Origin: Anaerolineae bacterium
GTDB taxonomy: Bacteria > Chloroflexota > Anaerolineae > B4-G1
Assembly: GCA_016783285.1 (NCBI GenBank)
Contig: JADHWW010000059.1
Location: 1 to 13,409, forward strand
DNA: 13,409 nucleotides
Direction: 5' to 3'
The position numbers were made by a program, and so were the translations under genes. Below are positions 6,484 through 10,996 of this stretch, one piece after another (position 1 is the first letter of the stretch; each line of letters starts with the position of its first letter). The notes below the pieces were generated by a model that was not told the DNA's origin, searched no databases, and worked only from the letters and a program-made list of their open reading frames with translations.

Positions 6484-6712
6484 CATCCCACGTGGTTCCA
6501 CCCAAGTTCAACAACGGATCAAGAAATCAACGGAATCCGTTGATGCACTCTGCGGCGATAACGGGCCGTCCCGGAGCCCCATACTCTCGCTTCACGACGA
6601 TTTGAGAGGCCCGCTCCCGGGGGGTTTTCCCGCCCATCCGGTCGAAGGGGTTCGCAGCCTGTGCCCCCCTCTCTCTTGGACCTTTACTGGGTGGTACTCG
6701 TCCCGGTCAACG
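6457..6712 (-). promoter_or_regulatory. T-box riboswitch (tRNA-Thr sensing) upstream of thrS
   Basis: The minus strand carries the hallmarks of a T-box leader. There is an AGTA box (6698-6695) in a stem I whose base CCGGG (6706-6702) can pair with CCCGG(G) (6621-6616). An AGAGAG run and GGCTGCGAA lie in the upper stem. The T-box sequence TGGGTGGAACCACG is at 6504-6491. The specifier loop would contain GAAAACC, with ACC (6625-6623), a Thr codon, matching the downstream thrS. The UGGA bulge would pair with a tRNA ending U-CCA. Uncharged tRNA-Thr should stabilise the antiterminator and switch on thrS. The stem I fold was built by hand; the T-box, terminator and gene match make the class assignment secure. 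No convincing promoter was found right upstream. Confidence 0.9.
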
Positions 6713-6750
6713 CTTTCACAATGTTCGGTTGTGGCTATGCCGCCTGTCGC
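6691..6750. repeat. Direct repeat R1: 5' end of T-box leader plus upstream gene tail
   Basis: This 60-bp segment recurs at 7446-7506 in the same orientation, with a 35-nt identical core (GGTACTCGTCCCGGTCAACG onward) and about 8 substitutions plus one 1-nt indel elsewhere. R1 covers the AGTA box and stem I base of the functional T-box and the last codons and stop of the 6735-7052 gene. Confidence 0.9.
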
Positions 6751-7052
6751 ATTTCCACGCTCTCAACACCACTCCCTGCCTGGCGGCCATATTCAGCAGA
6801 CGTATCCTGTGACAGTGGTAGTGAGGTGTGTAACAAGGTGTGCTCTACCGTATACGGCAAGTCAATGAAAATGAAACAATCGGCAGGATATAAATAATCC
6901 TCGCCCTCATTATCCATCACGCGAACGTAATTAGATTGTGCCGCACTCTCGTCGGGCAGGATTTGGTATATCATGCGCGGCGTCAACAAATCCGGATCGC
7001 TGGTGTTGATACAGATAGCAAATTGTGGCCTTGGGTTTTGAATCTCTACCAT
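6735..7052 (-). CDS. Small hypothetical protein, second gene of a tandem pair
   Basis: A 105-residue acidic protein of unknown function. The core (FAICINTSDPDLLTPRMIYQ, LPDESAAQSNYVRVMDNEGE, DYLYPADCFIFIDLP) resembles, from memory, a widespread uncharacterised family of short proteins in Chloroflexota and Cyanobacteria with the pattern YQVLPDE...RVIDESGEDYLYP. The last 25-30 residues, after VEHTLLHTS, look unlike that core; the final codons lie inside direct repeat R1, so the C-terminus may be an extension created by a rearrangement. It starts at ATG 7052, 5 nt after the stop of the 7058-7291 gene, so the two form a bicistron. A toxin-antitoxin-like pair is possible but unproven. Confidence 0.7.
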   Translation of the reverse strand: MVEIQNPRPQFAICINTSDPDLLTPRMIYQILPDESAAQSNYVRVMDNEGEDYLYPADCFIFIDLPYTVEHTLLHTSLPLSQDTSAEYGRQAGSGVESVEMRQAA

Positions 7053-7057
7053 AATCT

Positions 7058-7291
7058 CTAGTCCAAGAAACGCTTAATTCTCATTTTCTTTTTGCCGATA
7101 CCGTGCGCCTCAAACCAGTGCACTTCGGCAAAGCGTATCGTACCGTCAGACAATCGAACGGTGGCAATACCTTTTAGTTTCCTCCAGCGACCTCTACCAT
7201 ATCGTTTCCGTAAAAGTGGAAGTATGCGAATCCTGCTGCCCACAGCAATAGTTTCGATGTTGGTAATTCTTCCGACGATCTCAAAATGCAT
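7058..7291 (-). CDS. Small basic hypothetical protein, first gene of a tandem pair
   Basis: A 77-residue Arg/Lys-rich protein of unknown function. It reads as a compact beta-rich domain: FEIVGRITNIETIAVGSRIR, then KRYGRGRWRKLKGIATVRL, then VHWFEAHGIGKKKMRIKRFL. From memory, near-identical short proteins occur as singletons or in pairs in many Chloroflexota and Cyanobacteria, without an assigned function; the basic surface suggests RNA or DNA contact, or a toxin, but this is inference. ATG at 7291 has only a weak ribosome-binding site. The gene is followed after 5 nt by the acidic partner gene and preceded by a 118-bp MITE-like element. Confidence 0.72.
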   Translation of the reverse strand: MHFEIVGRITNIETIAVGSRIRILPLLRKRYGRGRWRKLKGIATVRLSDGTIRFAEVHWFEAHGIGKKKMRIKRFLD

Positions 7292-7323
7292 GAATGTGAG
7301 TTACTCTCTTGGATATTTACTAG

Positions 7324-7441
7324 CAGCCTGTCGGAGAGAACCCCCGAGGGGCTGGAGTCGAGGCTTTAGCCGGGGAGAAGGCAGCAATTTCCGGCAAAAC
7401 CGGCTGAAGCCTAGACTCCTGAATGCCTCTCCGACAGACTG
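7324..7441. mobile_element. MITE-like palindromic element (118 bp)
   Basis: Terminal inverted repeats CAGCCTGTCGGAGAG (7324-7338) and CTCTCCGACAGACTG (7427-7441) match at 14 of 15 positions. Nested inside is a second pair, GGAGTCGAGGCTTTAGCCGG (7354-7373) and CCGGCTGAAGCCTAGACTCC (7400-7419), complementary at 18 of 20. CTAG flanks both ends (7320-7323 and 7442-7445), a plausible 4-bp target duplication, although CTAG is itself palindromic. There is no coding capacity. It is probably a non-autonomous element moved by an IS transposase encoded elsewhere; the family cannot be named from this window. Confidence 0.75.
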
Positions 7442-7445
7442 CTAG

Positions 7446-7506
7446 GCGGTACTCGTCCCGGTCAACGCTTTCACAATGTTCGATTGGCGGCTATGCTGTC
7501 TGTTGC
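7446..7506. repeat. Direct repeat R2: truncated copy of the T-box leader start
   Basis: Second copy of R1 (6691-6750). It starts exactly where the right CTAG of the MITE-like element ends. On the minus strand it contains the last codons and stop of the 7491-7766 gene, then the stem I base and AGTA box, and is cut off there. It lacks a specifier, T-box sequence and terminator, so it cannot work as a riboswitch. Confidence 0.88.
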
Positions 7507-7766
7507 CTAGCGTGGACTTCTGGCCAGTAGTATGGTGACGTAGCGTCTCCTGCACGCCTCATTCGAATGGGCACTACCGGTCCCGTCTTGTGCCCATTCA
7601 CCAGTGCCAGGTTCGCTTCACAGAAGGAAGGATCATCGTCGGGCAGAAATACCAGCGTGGCTTTCTCTGGCAATTGCTCCAGGAACTCGGGATGGCCAAA
7701 GACGTATGAGTTGAAATGCTCCCACAACTCGAAAATCTTATCGGCCAGTCTTTCTTCGTTGCTCAT
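7491..7766 (-). CDS. Small hypothetical protein (DUF5647-like)
   Basis: A 91-residue acidic protein beginning MSNEERLADKIFELWEHFNS. The pattern of an N-terminal helix, HPEFLEQLPEKATLVFLPDD, DPSFCEANLALVNGHKTGPV and VPIRMRR resembles what I recall of the DUF5647 family of short uncharacterised proteins; the assignment is from memory. The start ATG at 7764-7766 is chosen because GGTGGA precedes it and a consensus promoter lies just upstream; a longer open frame to 7916 would run into mscS antisense-free sequence with no ribosome-binding site. Its last codons (HARQQTA) and stop lie in direct repeat R2. Possibly an antitoxin-like or regulatory protein; function unknown. Confidence 0.72.
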   Translation of the reverse strand: MSNEERLADKIFELWEHFNSYVFGHPEFLEQLPEKATLVFLPDDDPSFCEANLALVNGHKTGPVVPIRMRRAGDATSPYYWPEVHARQQTA

Positions 7767-7785
7767 TCCACCAGTTCCGTGTGTT

Positions 7786-7813
7786 ATTATAACTTGCTTT
7801 CGTTTGCTGTCAA
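7786..7813 (-). promoter_or_regulatory. Consensus promoter of the 7491-7766 gene
   Basis: On the minus strand TTGACA (7813-7808), 16-bp spacer, TATAAT (7791-7786): both hexamers match the sigma-70 consensus exactly. The -35 box overlaps the mscS stop codon (7810-7812). The expected start near 7779 leaves a leader of roughly 13 nt. Confidence 0.85.
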
Positions 7814-8637
7814 CCCTGACTCGCCCCGCGCACCCACACCTCCTGCCGTGGGTAGGGCAAGGTGATGCCCTCCCGCTCGCAGACAGCGAGAATCCGTTTC
7901 TGGAGTTCGCGTGCAACCCCCCACTGCTTCCCCGGCTGCGTCTTTACCATCACCCGCACCGTAAGAGCCCAATCCCCCAGGCTGATGGGCCCCATCACCT
8001 GCGGTGGCTCCAGCAGTTGTAGCTTAAAGGCCGGGTCATGCGCAAATTCCTCCGCCGTCACCTCCAGAACGTGGAGGACGCGGTCCAGGTCCTCCTCGTA
8101 CGCCACGCCCACGTCCACCAGCGCGCGCGACCAATCCTTCGTGAGGTTGGACACGACGCGCACCTCCCCGTTGGGTATGATATGCAGACGTCCGTTTGTG
8201 TCCCGCAAACAAGTTACACGCAGGGTGAGCCGTTCCACCTCGCCTGATACGTCCCCCACCTGGATGACGTCTCCCACGCTGTACTGGTTCTCCACCAGGA
8301 TGAGGAAGCCGCCGATGAGGTCTTGGATGAGCGTCTGCGCTCCCAGGCTCACCGCCAGCCCCGCCACGCCCGCGCCCGCCAGCAGCGGAGTGACGTCTAC
8401 GAAGTTGCTCAGCAGCATCAGCAGGGCCGCCCCAACGATCAGGACGTCGGCTACCCACCGGAGGTTCTGGATGAGGGTGACAAGTTGTTGCCGTCGTTCC
8501 TCGGGGAGACCCACCGCGGAACGGACGAGGCGGAGAGCCCGCCGGCTGAGAAAGTGTATCACAACCAGCCCCAGGACTGCCAGAGCGATGATCGGCACAC
8601 TTGAGATTAGAGACAACTTTAGTTCTTCCGGGCTCAT
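7810..8637 (-). CDS. MscS-family small-conductance mechanosensitive channel
   Basis: Membrane channel that opens under tension and releases solutes on hypo-osmotic shock. The 275-residue product has three predicted transmembrane segments: residues about 9-30, about 60-82 and the pore-lining TM3, rich in Gly/Ala as the family requires (AGVAGLAVSLGAQTLIQDLI). The beta domain follows with VENQYSVGDVIQVGDVSGEV, then NGRLHIIPNGEVRVVSN, and a C-terminal alpha/beta domain. Length is near that of E. coli MscS (286). Start ATG 8637 has GGAG 8-9 nt upstream. It is downstream of tRNA-Val, separated by a hairpin terminator. Close to the short YggB-type channels rather than the large multi-helix paralogues. 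Confidence 0.94.
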   Translation of the reverse strand: MSPEELKLSLISSVPIIALAVLGLVVIHFLSRRALRLVRSAVGLPEERRQQLVTLIQNLRWVADVLIVGAALLMLLSNFVDVTPLLAGAGVAGLAVSLGAQTLIQDLIGGFLILVENQYSVGDVIQVGDVSGEVERLTLRVTCLRDTNGRLHIIPNGEVRVVSNLTKDWSRALVDVGVAYEEDLDRVLHVLEVTAEEFAHDPAFKLQLLEPPQVMGPISLGDWALTVRVMVKTQPGKQWGVARELQKRILAVCEREGITLPYPRQEVWVRGASQG

Positions 8638-8659
8638 TTCACTTGCTCCACTTGCAGTT

Positions 8660-8695
8660 AAAACGAGAACCGGCCAGCGAGATTGCCAGCCGGTC
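8660..8695 (-). terminator. Terminator downstream of tRNA-Val
   Basis: In the RNA sense, GACCGGCUGGC (8695-8685) pairs with GCUGGCCGGUU (8678-8668) through 11 pairs, three of them G.U, around a 6-nt loop. CUCG and UUUU (8663-8660) follow. It lies directly after the tRNA 3' end and before mscS. Confidence 0.75.
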
Positions 8696-8698
8696 TAG

Positions 8699-8775
8699 TG
8701 GTGGGCGATGCAGGACTTGAACCTGCGACCTCATGCATGTCAAGCATGCGCTCTTGCCATCTGAGCTAATCGCCC
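8699..8775 (-). tRNA. tRNA-Val (anticodon GAC)
   Basis: The 77-nt minus-strand gene folds as a full cloverleaf. The acceptor GGGCGAT pairs with ATCGCCC. The D arm is GCTC...GAGC. The anticodon stem CATGC/GCATG carries the loop TTGACAT, with anticodon GAC (reads GUC and GUU). The T arm is GCAGG-TTCAAGT-CCTGC. The discriminator is A and the CCA end is encoded (8699-8701). Confidence 0.96.
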
Positions 8776-8786
8776 ACGACACTTGG

Positions 8787-8815
8787 ATTATACCATCATC
8801 TCCGCCACTTTGCAA
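8787..8815 (-). promoter_or_regulatory. tRNA-Val promoter
   Basis: On the minus strand TTGCAA (8815-8810), 17-bp spacer, TATAAT (8792-8787). The predicted start near 8780 is about 5 nt before the mature tRNA 5' end. The -35 hexamer is shared with the divergent holB promoter. Confidence 0.75.
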
Positions 8816-8837
8816 GCCGCGCTCGTTGTGTTACAAT
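8810..8837 (+). promoter_or_regulatory. holB promoter, possibly giving a leaderless mRNA
   Basis: TTGCAA (8810-8815), 16-bp spacer, TACAAT (8832-8837). The expected transcription start is 7-9 nt after the -10 box, i.e. at or next to the holB ATG at 8846. No Shine-Dalgarno precedes that ATG (it reads GCCCCCG). Confidence 0.6.
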
Positions 8838-8845
8838 TGCCCCCG

Positions 8846-9838
8846 ATGAAGACAAACAATACCTGGGGTCTCGTGGGGCACGAGTGGGCGGTGGCGCTGC
8901 TGCGACGGGCTGTGGCGAGGGGCGACGTCTCGCACGCCTATCTCTTCACCGGCCTGCCGGGCGTGGGCAAGACGACGCTGGCGCGGGCACTGGCGACCGC
9001 GCTGCTATGCCAGGGTGAGGGAGAGCGCCCCTGCGGTGAGTGTCGCTCCTGCCGCCTGGTCGCCAGTGGAAACCATCCCGACCTGCACATCGTCGCGTCG
9101 GAACGGCCCGGCGCCAGCCTCAAGATTGACCAGGTGCGCGAACTGCAACGCCAACTGGCGCTCACCCCCAACGAGGCCCGCTGGCGGGTGGCCATCCTGC
9201 GCCGCTTCGAGGAGGCCACCACCTCCGCCGCCAACGCGCTGCTCAAGACGCTGGAGGAGCCCCCGCCCTACGTCGTGCTCGCAGTCCTGGCGCGTGACGC
9301 CGACCGCCTCCTCCCCACCATCGTCTCCCGCTGCCAGTCGGTCCCCCTGCGCCCGCTGCCCGTGGCGCTGGTACAGCAGGCCCTCGTCGAGCGCTGGGAC
9401 GCGGAGCCGGAGCGGGCCGAACTCCTGGCCCACCTCTCGGGCGGGCGGCTGGGCTGGGCGGTGCGCACACAAAACGACAAAAAGTCCCTCAAGCGCCGCG
9501 CCAAGCGCCTGGACGCCCTGGACCAACTCATCAGCGCCTCCATCGTCGAGCGCTTCCGCTACGCCGAAAAACTGGCCCGCGACCCCGTCGCCACGCGGGA
9601 GACGCTCGACCTGTGGATCGGCTGGTGGCGCGACGTGTTGCTGCTGGCTGCCAGGGTGGACGCGCCGCTGACCAACGTGGATCGCCAGAGCGCACTGCGT
9701 GACCACGCCCGTCGCTTCGGGGTGGAACGGAGCGCCGGTGTGGTCGCAGCCCTGCGTAGCGCCGCTGACCGGTTGAAGCGCAACGCCAACGCCCGCCTCA
9801 CGCTCGAGGTGTTGATGCTCGACTTGCCTCGTCCGTGA
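8846..9838 (+). CDS. holB: DNA polymerase III subunit delta'
   Basis: Clamp-loader subunit that helps open the sliding clamp at the replication fork. The 330-residue AAA+ protein has Walker A GLPGVGKTT at residues 36-44, a zinc module with Cys 55, 63, 66 and 69, LKTLEEPP in the sensor/Walker B region around 133-140, and the SRC motif at 161-163. Walker A is intact, so it may be closer to DnaX-like clamp loaders in nucleotide binding, but the short length without a tau-type tail favours delta'. ATG 8846 is preferred over 8783, which lies among the tRNA promoter elements. The C-terminal 56 codons and terminator are duplicated at 10677-10875, flanking a vapBC module. Confidence 0.92.
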   Translation: MKTNNTWGLVGHEWAVALLRRAVARGDVSHAYLFTGLPGVGKTTLARALATALLCQGEGERPCGECRSCRLVASGNHPDLHIVASERPGASLKIDQVRELQRQLALTPNEARWRVAILRRFEEATTSAANALLKTLEEPPPYVVLAVLARDADRLLPTIVSRCQSVPLRPLPVALVQQALVERWDAEPERAELLAHLSGGRLGWAVRTQNDKKSLKRRAKRLDALDQLISASIVERFRYAEKLARDPVATRETLDLWIGWWRDVLLLAARVDAPLTNVDRQSALRDHARRFGVERSAGVVAALRSAADRLKRNANARLTLEVLMLDLPRP

Positions 9839-9866
9839 ACACAAAAGCGGAGCCGTCTGGCTCCGC
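9669..9866. repeat. Direct repeat A: 3' end of holB plus terminator
   Basis: Homologous to 10678-10875 at a constant offset of 1009 bp without indels. By eye there are 15 mismatches in about 196 positions (about 92% identity). Twelve mismatches are in the coding part, eight of them at third codon positions; two lie in the terminator loop. Confidence 0.95.
9843..9866 (-). terminator. Hairpin between holB and vapC (copy A)
   Basis: A perfect 8-bp stem, GCGGAGCC and GGCTCCGC around GTCT (9847-9866). On the minus strand it is followed by TTTTGTGTT, so it is a standard intrinsic terminator for vapC. Toward holB it has no U-tract and can only act as a weak terminator or 3' structure. Confidence 0.8.
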
Positions 9867-9906
9867 CTACTGTCCCAAGAGTGGACGCCATCGCTCGCTC
9901 ATACTG

Positions 9907-10311
9907 TTATGGGACGCAATGAATCCCCAGGCCTGCCATCTGCTGGATGTGTTTGTCGAAGACAAACACCTCGGAGACCCCCAGCCTGCGTGCCACCACC
10001 AGAATAGAACAATCCGTGTAACTCCAGTGCTTGTCATCGTAGCGGCAAAAAGCCTCCCACGTTGCAGTGTCATCGGCGTCCGAGATGTTGACGTACAGGT
10101 GCTCTTTGCGCAAAATACGTCCAACCTGGATAGAGCTTGCAATGGATACTTTAGCGCGCATCCAGGTCACAAACTCGTCGAATACAGTCTCCAATACGAT
10201 CCAACGCACAGTTGAGTGTTGTGCGGCATAGCGTCGGGCTGCGGAGTGGTGTTTCTCGGACTGGACGAAAAATGCGACCAGGGCCGAGGTGTCAACAATG
10301 ACGTCCGACAT
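9907..10311 (-). CDS. vapC: PIN-domain ribonuclease toxin, VapC family
   Basis: Toxin of a type II toxin-antitoxin module; VapC enzymes cut specific RNAs, often tRNA or rRNA loops, using Mg2+ held by acidic residues. The 134-residue protein has the PIN signature: VDTSALVAFF with Asp7, LETVFDEF with Glu41, YTDCSILVVARRLG with Asp100 and VFVFDKHIQQM with Asp119, in the expected order and spacing. Its ATG (10309-10311) overlaps the vapB stop by one base (TGATG), a normal arrangement for coupled translation. The gene ends 41 nt before the copy-A hairpin, which has a U-tract in its direction. The target RNA cannot be told from sequence. Confidence 0.93.
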   Translation of the reverse strand: MSDVIVDTSALVAFFVQSEKHHSAARRYAAQHSTVRWIVLETVFDEFVTWMRAKVSIASSIQVGRILRKEHLYVNISDADDTATWEAFCRYDDKHWSYTDCSILVVARRLGVSEVFVFDKHIQQMAGLGIHCVP

Positions 10312-10604
10312 CAGACTCCCTTGTATAAGACGTCGTCCACGTGTTCGGCGTAATTTGTCGTGGGTGCTCCCGTTTCATCTGAGCCAACAATATACACCGG
10401 TTCAGGTTCGGCGACGGTAAACGCGCCGCATAATTGCCAGGTGCGGGTCTGGGTCAGGTCAAATCGTTGCGCATGCTGTTCCAATGCGGTTCGGACCACA
10501 GCGGATATGTCCTGGGCGCGGCGGTGTGCTTCGCGGAATAGCCATTGATAGAGTGGATTGGGGAGAGTAATTTCAAGTTGGCGTGACGCATATTGTGTGG
10601 ACAT
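10311..10604 (-). CDS. vapB: VapB-type antitoxin
   Basis: A 97-residue partner of the PIN toxin. The N-terminal half (RQLEITLPNPLYQWLFREAH, then ISAVVRTALEQHAQ) reads as a ribbon-helix-helix DNA-binding fold. The C-terminal half (CGAFTVAEPEPVYIVGSDET onward) is an extended, acidic tail that should bind and inhibit VapC. Start ATG 10604 is chosen because AGGAGGT lies 5 nt upstream and a consensus promoter precedes it; the frame stays open to 10910 only because it runs antisense through the holB fragment. The stop overlaps the vapC start. By analogy, VapBC should repress its own promoter. Confidence 0.85.
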   Translation of the reverse strand: MSTQYASRQLEITLPNPLYQWLFREAHRRAQDISAVVRTALEQHAQRFDLTQTRTWQLCGAFTVAEPEPVYIVGSDETGAPTTNYAEHVDDVLYKGV

Positions 10605-10638
10605 CAAGCACCTCCTACGAGAAAACAAAACCAACGAG

Positions 10639-10667
10639 ATTATAACACCGCTTCCAAGAAGCGTCAA
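10639..10667 (-). promoter_or_regulatory. vapBC promoter
   Basis: On the minus strand TTGACG (10667-10662), 17-bp spacer, TATAAT (10644-10639). The expected start near 10632 gives a leader of about 28 nt with AGGAGGT. The -35 box is only about 10 bp from the duplicated holB fragment, so the cassette appears to include its promoter. Confidence 0.85.
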
Positions 10668-10676
10668 AAAGTCCTG

Positions 10677-10847
10677 ATGACCAACGTGGATCGCCATAGC
10701 GCACTGCGCGACCACGCCCGTCGTTTCGGGGTGGAACGGAGCGCCGGTGTGGTCGCAGCCCTGCGTAGCGCGACCGACCGGCTGAAGCGCAACGCCAACG
10801 TGCGCCTCACGCTCGAGGTGTTGATGCTCGACTTGCCCCACCCGTGA
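10677..10847 (+). pseudogene. Duplicated 3' end of holB (copy B)
   Basis: 56 codons from ATG 10677 to TGA 10847 reproduce the last 56 codons of holB with five residue differences (L to M at the first codon, Q to H, A to T, A to V, R to H). There is no clamp-loader ATPase part, so the fragment cannot act as delta'. The CTG of holB happens to be ATG here, but no ribosome-binding site is present (upstream is CAAAAAGTCCTG). Third-position bias of the differences suggests that the sequence diverged while it was still a functional holB end, for example in a relative, before it arrived here. Confidence 0.9.
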
Positions 10848-10850
10848 ACA

Positions 10851-10875
10851 CAAAGGCGGAGCCTTATGGCTCCGC
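10851..10875 (-). terminator. Hairpin copy B, terminator for the spoVS-PHP transcript
   Basis: GCGGAGCC and GGCTCCGC around TTAT (10856-10875), identical to copy A in the stem and different only in the loop. On the minus strand CTTTGTGTT follows. It is a fair intrinsic terminator about 120 nt after the PHP gene stop. Confidence 0.7.
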
Positions 10876-10877
10876 TC

Positions 10878-10961
10878 GAACCACTGAGACACTGAATTTA
10901 CTGCATCCACTGAACGTCGAGCCTTTCAGTGCTTTCAATCCATTCAGAGCCTCAGTGGTTC
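10878..10961. repeat. Imperfect palindromic element near the PHP gene end
   Basis: GAACCACTGAG (10878-10888) and CTCAGTGGTTC (10951-10961) are perfect inverses. Inside them CACTGAA (10890-10896) pairs with TTCAGTG (10925-10931), and a further CACTGAA occurs at 10909-10915. It is probably a small intergenic palindromic unit or part of the 3' end of the PHP mRNA. Confidence 0.6.
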
Positions 10962-10996
10962 CAAGTGCGAACGGATCTATGCGGTACACGTATCCG

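Noticed and set aside
7446..7506. Second functional T-box riboswitch
   Set aside because: Only the stem I start is present; no specifier, T-box sequence or terminator follows before the MITE-like element.
8200..8220. AACAAGTT inside mscS as a third copy of the two-hairpin repeat
   Set aside because: No palindrome around it and no left half; it is ordinary coding sequence.
8783..8845. Longer holB start at 8783
   Set aside because: The segment contains the divergent promoter elements and encodes no conserved residues; the family start fits ATG 8846.
10605..10910. N-terminal extension of vapB
   Set aside because: The extra codons are antisense to the holB fragment; AGGAGGT and the promoter place the start at 10604.
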